A DNA stretch of 64,000 bases from Aldehydirespirator sp965200005 (lineage in GTDB: Bacteria > Actinomycetota > Acidimicrobiia > Acidimicrobiales > Aldehydirespiratoraceae): the NCBI GenBank assembly GCA_965200005.1, contig OZ241331.1:1612001-1676000 (forward strand), written 5' to 3'. Shown piece by piece: positions 17,965-26,177 of this stretch (positions within the stretch are counted from its first letter, which is position 1; every line of letters starts with the position of its first letter). Below the pieces are notes generated by a model, which saw only the letters and a program-made list of their open reading frames with translations, made no database searches and had not been told where the DNA came from. The translations under genes and the position numbers were made by a program.

Positions 17965-19457
17965 GTTTGGCCGAGTGTTAACTCGGCCAAACGGCTCGGC
18001 GACACTCATCGTCGCTAGTGTCGTGTCGCCTTCGAGGTTTGGCCGAGTGTTAACTCGGCCAAACGGCTCGGCCAATTAAAAGCAGGACGGGCCCCCGTTT
18101 AGGCGGGGGGTTTGGCCGAGTGTTAACTCGGCCAAACGGCTCGGCAACGGCAAGTGATACTCACCGCTCATCATTATAGCGGGTTTGGCCGAGTGTTAAC
18201 TCGGCCAAACGGCTCGGCTCATTGCTGGTGGTGGCGGAGGTCAGGGTGCCCGCGGGTTTGGCCGAGTGTTAACTCGGCCAAACGGCTCGGCGATCTCAAG
18301 GGCTAAGCATCGGTCGTCGCGGATCAGCAGTTTGGCCGAGTGTTAACTCGGCCAAACGGCTCGGCCGGCATGAGCCACTGGGTAACCCGCGAAATCAACA
18401 GGTTTGGCCGAGTGTTAACTCGGCCAAACGGCTCGGCCGACGATCTGATCAACTGGAATGCCCGAGATCTCCGGTTTGGCCGAGTGTTAACTCGGCCAAA
18501 CGGCTCGGCCAGTGCGGCCGGCCTTTTGTGCGAACCGGGGGCACCGCGTTTGGCCGAGTGTTAACTCGGCCAAACGGCTCGGCCGGGGGATTCTGTCGCA
18601 CCAACTGTTGTTTCAGTTTGGTTTGGCCGAGTGTTAACTCGGCCAAACGGCTCGGCCAAGCGTTGATCCTCGACGCGGCCCAATGGTCAGGAGTTTGGCC
18701 GAGTGTTAACTCGGCCAAACGGCTCGGCGGATTATACAGATCGCTAATAGCCTCCTGCTTATCGGGTTTGGCCGAGTGTTAACTCGGCCAAACGGCTCGG
18801 CCGAATAGTCGTGCCCAACCAAAGCATGGATCTCACGAGTTTGGCCGAGTGTTAACTCGGCCAAACGGCTCGGCGGTTCAGCACAGGTCAGATCAGTATC
18901 CCCTATGGGATGTTTGGCCGAGTGTTAACTCGGCCAAACGGCTCGGCCGGAAACCCATCCGGATCCACCGGGAGGCACCTCGGGGTTTGGCCGAGTGTTA
19001 ACTCGGCCAAACGGCTCGGCTTAGGAAACAGCCGGATTGATCCGTGCTCAAAGATGTTTGGCCGAGTGTTAACTCGGCCAAACGGCTCGGCTGCCCCCAT
19101 CTTTCCACATATCCACGAAAGATAGTGGGGTTTGGCCGAGTGTTAACTCGGCCAAACGGCTCGGCTGGATCACCCTCCCGGGGATCCTCCGGTACTTTCG
19201 GGAGTTTGGCCGAGTGTTAACTCGGCCAAACGGCTCGGCCCGAATCTGCTGGTGAACGGTAGTCAGGGAATCGCAGTTTGGCCGAGTGTTAACTCGGCCA
19301 AACGGCTCGGCATCCGCAATCATGGAAGCCCTCAACTGAATTTCAGTGGTTTGGCCGAGTGTTAACTCGGCCAAACGGCTCGGCAAAGCCCGGGCCCGTC
19401 CTGCCATATCTGACGCCGCGAGTTTGGCCGAGTGTTAACTCGGCCAAACGGCTCGGC
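17965..19457 (+). repeat. Repeat block A (newest 21 repeats, end AAACGGCTCGGC)
   Basis: All 21 leader-proximal repeats carry the same altered 3' third. The stem becomes 11 bp (arms GTTTGGCCGAG and CTCGGCCAAAC) and ends exactly at repeat position 28, leaving an 8-base tail GGCTCGGC. If processing occurs at the hairpin base as in other type I systems, the crRNA handle is GGCTCGGC in place of ATTGAAGC or ATTGAAGG. No variation within the block was seen. Confidence 0.95.
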
Positions 19458-19480
19458 CTGAGGCGTCAACCCCGATCGGG

Positions 19481-20676
19481 GTTTGGCCGAGTGTTAACTC
19501 GGCCCCTCATTGAAGGCGACAGGAACTCACAGGATAATGATCGGAATCCCACGTTTGGCCGAGTGTTAACTCGGCCCCTCATTGAAGGTCGATATCCCAG
19601 ATCGTAATGAGTGACCGTTCCGGGTTTGGCCGAGTGTTAACTCGGCCCCTCATTGAAGGGCGAAGGCGGTAGCCAGTTGATGTAGCTCGGTGAGATGTTT
19701 GGCCGAGTGTTAACTCGGCCCCTCATTGAAGGTAGCCGGGCTAGGCGGGGTTCCCGGTCTATGAGATGTTTGGCCGAGTGTTAACTCGGCCCCTCATTGA
19801 AGGCGTTGTAGCCGTTTCAGCTACATGTGATGTAGCCGTGTTTGGCCGAGTGTTAACTCGGCCCCTCATTGAAGGCGAGTGATGGGCAGTGATCCCAACC
19901 GGGCACAGGGTGTTTGGCCGAGTGTTAACTCGGCCCCTCATTGAAGGCAACAAAACACCTAGCATCCCCGCAAACGGTTCAACATGTTTGGCCGAGTGTT
20001 AACTCGGCCCCTCATTGAAGGAGCGCGGCTCCGATGCGCCGCACCGTGATCATCGCTAGTTTGGCCGAGTGTTAACTCGGCCCCTCATTGAAGGCCGGGC
20101 ACCGCGCCCGGAGTGGCTCGTGCCGATGCTGGTTTGGCCGAGTGTTAACTCGGCCCCTCATTGAAGGATTGTGATCAGGCCGGACGCTCCGGTAGTGTCC
20201 CGAGTTTGGCCGAGTGTTAACTCGGCCCCTCATTGAAGGGCGAAATAAGCCGCAGCGAGACGCTCACACTCAGCAGTTTGGCCGAGTGTTAACTCGGCCC
20301 CTCATTGAAGGTCAACCAAGCAGTTCTATGGAGTGAAGCTTGACGGGTTTGGCCGAGTGTTAACTCGGCCCCTCATTGAAGGCAACTGGCCGGCATCGGG
20401 GTTCTCATCATCGCGCATGTTTGGCCGAGTGTTAACTCGGCCCCTCATTGAAGGCTTGCCATAGGCGGCGAGTGTTTCAAGTGTGGTGCCGGTTTGGCCG
20501 AGTGTTAACTCGGCCCCTCATTGAAGGGGCAACAGCGATAGGGATGTCGGTGGTGCCGGCGGCGGGTTTGGCCGAGTGTTAACTCGGCCCCTCATTGAAG
20601 GCAACGGGCCGAAATCGACGGGGACTAGTTCCTGCGACTCGTTTGGCCGAGTGTTAACTCGGCCCCTCATTGAAGG
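19481..20676 (+). repeat. Repeat block G (17 repeats, end ATTGAAGG)
   Basis: Repeats 22-38 are identical to the oldest block except that the final base is G and not C. The sharp boundary at R38/R39 (20676/20713) is what a single substitution in the then leader-proximal repeat would give, copied into each later acquisition. Confidence 0.95.
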
Positions 20677-20712
20677 CGACACTATTTAGCTGATCTCGTC
20701 GAGGATTTCTGC

Positions 20713-22671
20713 GTTTGGCCGAGTGTTAACTCGGCCCCTCATTGAAGCGATCTGGCTAAGCGCATCCTGAACGGGGGGATCCCCGGTTTGGCCGAGTGTT
20801 AACTCGGCCCCTCATTGAAGCTCGCTCGCTGATTGCGACACGGCAATCCGGGCCGTTGTTTGGCCGAGTGTTAACTCGGCCCCTCATTGAAGCAAATATC
20901 ATGGCGCAAGGATCGTCAATCGATTTGCGGGTTTGGCCGAGTGTTAACTCGGCCCCTCATTGAAGCCGGATCCTCTTTCGAACCGGGCAGCCACCGGTTC
21001 CGCTCGTTTGGCCGAGTGTTAACTCGGCCCCTCATTGAAGCGCCGGGTTCGGACGCTCCGCCTCGCTCGTCGCAAGTCGTTTGGCCGAGTGTTAACTCGG
21101 CCCCTCATTGAAGCCACGGTTTACGCCGGCAATCGAATAAGCATGCCCGGCCGTTTGGCCGAGTGTTAACTCGGCCCCTCATTGAAGCCGAGTTCGGTCT
21201 GGCTCGTGAGCTGGGTATGACGGTTGTTTGGCCGAGTGTTAACTCGGCCCCTCATTGAAGCCGACTGAGATAGCGAAACTGGCACTCCCGGGTGACTCGT
21301 TTGGCCGAGTGTTAACTCGGCCCCTCATTGAAGCTGAGTGGTCACCAACCACCGCAGCATCGCCGATGGGTTTGGCCGAGTGTTAACTCGGCCCCTCATT
21401 GAAGCAAAACATCAGGCCACGCCGGGCGAAGATTCATCCAGGTTTGGCCGAGTGTTAACTCGGCCCCTCATTGAAGCCAAAGGCCGGGGGCGCACCCAAC
21501 GACCTCACTGAATGTTTGGCCGAGTGTTAACTCGGCCCCTCATTGAAGCTAATATCTTTGAGCAGGGATCAATCCGAGAATTTCCTAGTTTGGCCGAGTG
21601 TTAACTCGGCCCCTCATTGAAGCCACCGGCCCGGACGGGACAGTGACATTAACTTGCACGTTTGGCCGAGTGTTAACTCGGCCCCTCATTGAAGCCGTAC
21701 AGTTCGTCGCCTGTGGCGAGTGTTGTCTTGGCTGTTTGGCCGAGTGTTAACTCGGCCCCTCATTGAAGCGGTGCGCAGCTCGGCTTCCGCCCCGGTCACA
21801 TCCAGGCGTTTGGCCGAGTGTTAACTCGGCCCCCTCATTGAAGCGATCGCTTTATTGTTTGAAGCACAGGCATACCCGCAAGTCGTTTGGCCGAGTGTTA
21901 ACTCGGCCCCTCATTGAAGCGTTATGTTGCCTTCGACGATCGTGACGGGATAGTCAGGTTTGGCCGAGTGTTAACTCGGCCCCTCATTGAAGCTCATATC
22001 CCATAGGGGGCCTTCCTTCCTAGTGTTCATGTTTGGCCGAGTGTTAACTCGGCCCCTCATTGAAGCTGGCGTGAGCGTCGTATGCGTCCGGGGCAGGATC
22101 CTTGTTTGGCCGAGTGTTAACTCGGCCCCTCATTGAAGCGGTGCGCAGCTCGGCTTCCGCCCCGGTCACATCCAGGCGTTTGGCCGAGTGTTAACTCGGC
22201 CCCTCATTGAAGCGATCGCTTTATTGTTTGAAGCACAGGCATACCCGCAAGTCGTTTGGCCGAGTGTTAACTCGGCCCCTCATTGAAGCGTTATGTTGCC
22301 TTCGACGATCGTGACGGGATAGTCAGGTTTGGCCGAGTGTTAACTCGGCCCCTCATTGAAGCTCATATCCCATAGGGGGCCTTCCTTCCTAGTGTTCATG
22401 TTTGGCCGAGTGTTAACTTGGCCGAGTGTTAACTCGGCCCCTCATTGAAGCTGGCGTGAGCGTCGTATGCGTCCGGGGCAGGATCCTTGTTTGGCCGAGT
22501 GTTAACTCGGCCCCTCATTGAAGCGCCATCGCTACCACGCCCCGGAAAGTGCCCTTAGCCAGTTTGGCCGAGTGTTAACTCGGCCCCTCGTTGAAGCGAC
22601 GAACACCGGTGAAACTCTTGCTTTCCTTGCGGGTGGTTTGGCCGAGTGTTAACTCGGCCCCTCATTGAAGC
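20713..22671 (+). repeat. Repeat block C (27 oldest repeats, end ATTGAAGC)
   Basis: Ancestral repeat form with a 7-bp stem (GGCCGAG/CTCGGCC) and handle ATTGAAGC. The three irregular repeats of the array are all in this block (R54, R62, R64), consistent with greater age. Confidence 0.95.
21770..22524 (+). repeat. Tandem duplication of five spacer-repeat units inside the array
   Basis: 21770-22139 (370 bases, spacers 53-57) is repeated at 22140-22524 (385 bases, spacers 58-62). The spacers are identical and in the same order. The size difference equals the loss of one C (R54 against R59) plus a 16-base gain (R57 against R62), so the copies differ only by indels inside repeats. Confidence 0.95.
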
Positions 22672-22725
22672 GGTGACTACCACCCCGAGATCTCGTCGGA
22701 GTTATTGGGGTTGTGGGGAGTTGGG

Positions 22726-23724
22726 TTATGCGGGATAGCCGGTTAGGAGATCGTGTTCGTGAACGGAGGTTTTGGCGGCATCAATCTCGCGTTGTACGAC
22801 CGAAATAGTCGGATCGGACTCGTGGTCGGCAGCGATCTCGGACATCGTGTACTCTGCTATCTTGAGTGCGGCTGTGACAAATGCAGGCACACGGCGTTTG
22901 AGATATTCCAGATCAGTGTCTGGGAAGTCACCCGGATAGCTCTCTACTTGACGCCACAAACCAACATCATCGAACGACTCGAAATCAGGGCGCAGCGTGT
23001 TGTCTCGAACACCATCCAACAACTCTGCCAACTGCGATGCACGGTCGCCCGATCCACGGAGCAGATGAGCGATGCTATGTGTGTAACGTGGCCTTTGCCC
23101 GGAGACGGCAATCACAGTCTTGAGCGACGTTTCGATTGTCATGCAAGCATCTCTGCCGATCGTACGCAACCGGCGCGCCTCGGCGCGCTCCCAAAACAGA
23201 GATTCGGGATCTGGATCTGCAGGCAACCCAAACGCATGCCGAGGAATGTTGCGACCCATCTGACTGATGGCGTCGCCCATCTCTGCAAGTCTCTTGAGGG
23301 CTATCTCGGAGTTTGAGGCTGGCAATCCGATCTCCTTTCTCCACTCCACTGCCACAATGGGGTCACGCTCGGCGATGCAGATGGCATCACTTGAGATGGC
23401 GGCCTCAAACGAGGCTGACACTCGTTGTCGTACGCGCCATTCAGGGCGATCCGTCACATGAACGTCAATGGCAACACCAGCAGCCGTCTCAGCGATCTGG
23501 GTCAGACGCCACTTCAGAGGTAGACGCGCCGAATAATTGCCGAGATCATCGAACAGGGCGATGAGGTCGACGTCACTACCAGGATGCGGTTCGCCCCGAG
23601 CGACCGATCCGTACAGCAAGACTTGCCCGACGCCTTCACCCATGAGCGCTTGAGCAGCTTGACGCGCGTGGTCAAGTGTTGGTGTTACCTCTAGACGAGC
23701 GACTTCTGGGCTGAAGACAGCCAT
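22726..23724 (-). CDS. Fused MNT nucleotidyltransferase-HEPN protein
   Basis: 332 residues. The N-terminal minimal nucleotidyltransferase domain has 'LLYGSVARGEPHPGSDVDLIALF' (the GSx10DxD catalytic signature) near residues 37-60. The C-terminal half is helical and HEPN-like: 'RRLRTIGRDACMTIETSLKTVIAV' followed by 'YTHSIAHLL'. In MNT/HEPN toxin-antitoxin pairs the HEPN protein is an RNase toxin and MNT silences it by AMPylation; here both seem to be in one polypeptide, a form also seen in antibiotic nucleotidyltransferase-like proteins. The gene faces the CRISPR array and ends 55 bases from the last repeat. A defence or addiction role is inference from location and domains; the MNT domain is clear, HEPN less so. 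Confidence 0.75.
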   Translation of the reverse strand: MAVFSPEVARLEVTPTLDHARQAAQALMGEGVGQVLLYGSVARGEPHPGSDVDLIALFDDLGNYSARLPLKWRLTQIAETAAGVAIDVHVTDRPEWRVRQRVSASFEAAISSDAICIAERDPIVAVEWRKEIGLPASNSEIALKRLAEMGDAISQMGRNIPRHAFGLPADPDPESLFWERAEARRLRTIGRDACMTIETSLKTVIAVSGQRPRYTHSIAHLLRGSGDRASQLAELLDGVRDNTLRPDFESFDDVGLWRQVESYPGDFPDTDLEYLKRRVPAFVTAALKIAEYTMSEIAADHESDPTISVVQREIDAAKTSVHEHDLLTGYPA

Positions 23725-23751
23725 GACGTCAAACCTAGTCTCCGCTCAGAT

Positions 23752-24108
23752 TTGTTCGTTTGGCCGGACGCCTGGGCTTGTGACTTTGATCGGAACTTCC
23801 AAGCGTTGGGATTAGTCGCTCAGGACGCACGGCTTGCGACTCGCATCCTACAAGCCCATGCCGAAGTCGGCACGTTCTCTGCACGTGCCGAGAGCGCGCA
23901 ACTCGTGGCCGTACTTAAGGGTACAATTGGGCGTGATAAGCGCGTTGCCACTGACGCTGGGAATGCGGCGGCGCTAGTAGTGTCGTTACGCATGGCGCGC
24001 AAGTCAGCGTTGTCGTGCTACATGAGTATTTTGGGTGAGACTCTTAATGGACGTCCGGAGAACAACTTTGGAGACAATGAAGAAGGACAACCGGTCCCTT
24101 TTGTGTGA
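23752..24108 (+). CDS. Hypothetical protein
   Basis: Open frame of 118 codons with a TTG start just outside the MNT-HEPN gene, transcribed divergently. The middle ('DARLATRILQAHAEVGTFSARAESAQLVAVLKGTIGRDKRVATDAG') is Ala-rich and likely helical; no motif or family is recognised. Codon use is plausible for a real gene but no good ribosome-binding site precedes the start, and no clearly better start is seen. It may equally be a remnant. Confidence 0.35.
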   Translation: MFVWPDAWACDFDRNFQALGLVAQDARLATRILQAHAEVGTFSARAESAQLVAVLKGTIGRDKRVATDAGNAAALVVSLRMARKSALSCYMSILGETLNGRPENNFGDNEEGQPVPFV

Positions 24109-24156
24109 CTATAGAGATGCCCTCAATGCTTACGGTCAAGAGACGTGCTAGTCGCT

Positions 24157-24642
24157 ATGACCCGACGTAGAACATACTGGTTGAGGCGATGTATAATATT
24201 CGCAGCGCTTGCAACTGTTAGCTCTGTCTCTTGTAGCTCATACTCTAACGTTGCATGTACTACACCAACCATCGTGGAGAACGTCAAGGTCGGAGTGAGA
24301 ACTAAGGGTGACACTGTCGAGCTTGTACGATTAACTGACGAAGAATTTCAAGCTCTTTTCCGGGAGATTGGTGGTCCTAGATCAACGTGGCACGCGACAA
24401 ATCTAGGCGAGGAAGGAGTTGTCTACTTGTGGCTGGAAGTTGATCCTGTAGCACAACTTCCATTGTGGCTTGATACTCCGAGTCGAGAAACGCTCGAGGC
24501 AACGCGATGTGAGCTTGGTCACTTCAGAGCGTCGCTAGTCGTATCTCATGACAGTGTCATCCTCGTTAGGGGCTCGAACGAGGATCTCTTAACGCCTGGG
24601 CCGCCGGGTTCGTCCACTGGTCACGTCTCTATGTTCGGTTAG
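24157..24642 (+). CDS. Putative lipoprotein of unknown function
   Basis: 161 residues from the ATG at 24157 (an in-frame GTG at 24145 would add four). The start is a typical lipoprotein signal: basic 'TRRRTYWLRR', a hydrophobic stretch, then 'VSSVSC', a lipobox-like site with the acylated Cys near residue 26. The mature part ('VELVRLTDEEFQALFREIGG', 'GVVYLWLEVDPVAQLPLWLD') shows no known domain. It should be anchored on the outer face of the cell membrane. The family is not recognised. It stands alone between the CRISPR neighbourhood and the SDR gene. Confidence 0.55.
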   Translation: MTRRRTYWLRRCIIFAALATVSSVSCSSYSNVACTTPTIVENVKVGVRTKGDTVELVRLTDEEFQALFREIGGPRSTWHATNLGEEGVVYLWLEVDPVAQLPLWLDTPSRETLEATRCELGHFRASLVVSHDSVILVRGSNEDLLTPGPPGSSTGHVSMFG

Positions 24643-24659
24643 TTCCACGGTGTTCGGGG

Positions 24660-25448
24660 TTAGTCAGTGGGGACGTCGTAGGTTTGGGCGGTTAGGGCTC
24701 CGTCTACTACTAGGTTGATGCCTGATACGTAGCGAGCTTCTTCAGATGCCAGATACAAGAACGCATGCGCAATGTCATCGGTTGAAGCTAAACGGTTGAG
24801 CGGCACGAGTGGGAATCCATCGGAGCGCCACTTCTGCATCAACTCTTCGCCTGCCACATCTACCGATTGCTGGGTGTCAGCGGGACCCGGAGCCACACAG
24901 TTGCAACGAATGTTGAAAGGAGCGCACTCGACAGCGATGGCTTTCGCTAATGCAACAACGCCTGCTTTAGCAACACAATAGTTGGTGAACCCTCGCCCAT
25001 GACCGAGAGCAGAGATTGAGGAAGTGAACAGGATTACACCTCCTCCAGTACGCGCCATTGCCTGCGCTGATCGCTGAGCTATCACGTAATACGCGTCAAG
25101 GTTCACCGCCAATACACCGCGCCAATCAGCATCAGACATCTCAAGGAATCCCCGATCCGTCCAGGCTGCCGCATTTGAAATCACGACATCAAGCTTGGCA
25201 TCAACCTGAAGCGCGTAAGAGATTGCCTCAGCGCAATTGTCCATAACACCCAGGTCGAAGTTGAGCAGGTGAGGTGTTGCGCCCGATGCCGCGATCACAG
25301 GTGCCACCGCATCCAGTCGGTCCTGCTTGTAGTCGACAAGATAGATGTTGTTGGCACCCTCAGCAGCGAAAAGTTCCGCGCACCGCCTACCTATTCCGCT
25401 ACCGGCTCCAGTAATGAAGATGTTTTGGCCAGAAAATCGTTGAGTCAT
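24660..25448 (-). CDS. SDR family NAD(P)-dependent oxidoreductase
   Basis: 262-residue classical short-chain dehydrogenase. Cofactor loop 'ITGAGSGIGRRCAEL' (TGxxxGIG), 'VVISNAAAWTD' (NAG-like block), 'LFTSSISALG' with the catalytic Ser and 'NYCVAKAGVVAL' with the YxxxK pair are all present, and 'CVAPGPADT' and 'YVSGINLVVDGAL' mark the C-terminal end. Asp at the end of the second strand ('YLVDYKQDR') suggests NAD(H) preference. Substrate unknown. It lies downstream of the GNAT and C45 genes on the same strand with a 92-base gap. Confidence 0.92.
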   Translation of the reverse strand: MTQRFSGQNIFITGAGSGIGRRCAELFAAEGANNIYLVDYKQDRLDAVAPVIAASGATPHLLNFDLGVMDNCAEAISYALQVDAKLDVVISNAAAWTDRGFLEMSDADWRGVLAVNLDAYYVIAQRSAQAMARTGGGVILFTSSISALGHGRGFTNYCVAKAGVVALAKAIAVECAPFNIRCNCVAPGPADTQQSVDVAGEELMQKWRSDGFPLVPLNRLASTDDIAHAFLYLASEEARYVSGINLVVDGALTAQTYDVPTD

Positions 25449-25540
25449 GGTTCTGTCAGGGATTCAACTCCAAGTCGGTGAGCGAAATGGCGTCGCACCA
25501 GATCGGATAACGATGCCTCTGGTATCTCTTGAGTGTTGCA

Positions 25541-26176
25541 CTAACCACACCCACGCAGCCAGTGTTCATTCTGCCAGACGATTAGAGAGGCCCAGTTGTC
25601 TACAGCTGGATCGACGATGTAGTCGGCGATTACGCCTCTGGCTTCGAAGCCGTTTGCCAACTGCATGGTCAGTGTTGGATCGTATAACTCACCGTTAGAG
25701 ACTCTTGACACATAGTCCGCAGCTGACATCTCATGTTTGTGATCGGCGTAACCCGGGATCACACCACCTGCCACTATTCCCTTAAGGCCTAAACGTCGAC
25801 AGACTTCCTTGCGCAAATCGTAGAGTCTCCGGCCGATTCCACGGCGGCGGTAGTTGGGCAACACCGCGATGCTCGTTCCGTAATACCAGTCACCATCGGG
25901 ATCATGGCCGCTTCCACCGTCAGTGCCTACGAGATCACGAATTGAGTGCTGGCTGTGTTCGAAGTCGAAGTTCAAACGGATACCTAACCCCATAGCAACT
26001 GGCACATCGCTATCCAGAACTACAACGCATCCTTCCGCGAAATCGTCGGCTAGAGCCCGCAGTTCATGAGCGTCATAAAGGTCAGCACGATCAGCGGTCG
26101 GGAATGACGAGTGCTCTATGTGCTCAAGAGCATCTGCCCACTCTCGACGAATGTTCGTATAGATCAACTCACCCAT
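25541..26176 (-). CDS. GNAT family N-acetyltransferase
   Basis: 211 residues with the acetyl-CoA binding core 'SIAVLPNYRRRGIGRRLYDLRKEVCRRLG' (the Q/RxxGxG/A loop) near residues 103-131, then 'GIVAGGVIPGYADH' and a C-terminal strand region. It starts one base downstream of the C45 acyltransferase stop on the same strand, so the two are almost certainly co-translated and may act on the same metabolite. The acceptor cannot be predicted. Confidence 0.85.
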   Translation of the reverse strand: MGELIYTNIRREWADALEHIEHSSFPTADRADLYDAHELRALADDFAEGCVVVLDSDVPVAMGLGIRLNFDFEHSQHSIRDLVGTDGGSGHDPDGDWYYGTSIAVLPNYRRRGIGRRLYDLRKEVCRRLGLKGIVAGGVIPGYADHKHEMSAADYVSRVSNGELYDPTLTMQLANGFEARGVIADYIVDPAVDNWASLIVWQNEHWLRGCG

Positions 26177-26177
26177 G

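Larger units (their letters stand above)
17965..22671 (+). CRISPR. CRISPR array, 65 repeats and 64 spacers, type I-G
   Basis: Repeats are 36 bases and spacers mostly 35-40. The first 24 bases of the repeat (GTTTGGCCGAG, loop TGTTAA, CTCGGCC) are nearly invariant and form a stem-loop. The last 12 bases define three blocks: repeats 1-21 end AAACGGCTCGGC, repeats 22-38 end CCTCATTGAAGG, repeats 39-65 end CCTCATTGAAGC. Irregular repeats: R54 (21808-21844) has one extra C, R62 (22400-22451) has a 16-base internal duplication, R64 (22562-22597) has ATTG changed to GTTG. Spacer 21 is only 23 bases. Spacers 53-57 recur in the same order as 58-62, leaving 59 distinct spacers. Spacer 1 targets csb2. 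Degenerate repeats at the right end mark the trailer. Confidence 0.98.

Noticed and set aside
18073..18109. A GC-rich terminator-like hairpin (CCCCCG...CGGGGG) inside the array.
   Set aside because: It lies wholly within spacer 2 and most likely reflects the source of that spacer, not a host terminator.
18875..22030. Spacer 13 (reverse complement) and spacer 56 share ATCCCATAGGGG.
   Set aside because: Twelve bases of a partly palindromic sequence is weak evidence for a common target; the rest does not match.
17965..22671. Several short open frames in the array encode a repeating 'FGRVLTRPNGSA' or 'FGRVLTRPLIEA' peptide on both strands.
   Set aside because: They are translations of the CRISPR repeats with spacers between; period and spacer divergence rule out a repeat protein.
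22753..23316. A 187-codon plus-strand frame opposite the MNT-HEPN gene.
   Set aside because: It is antisense to a gene with clear nucleotidyltransferase motifs and lacks any domain of its own.
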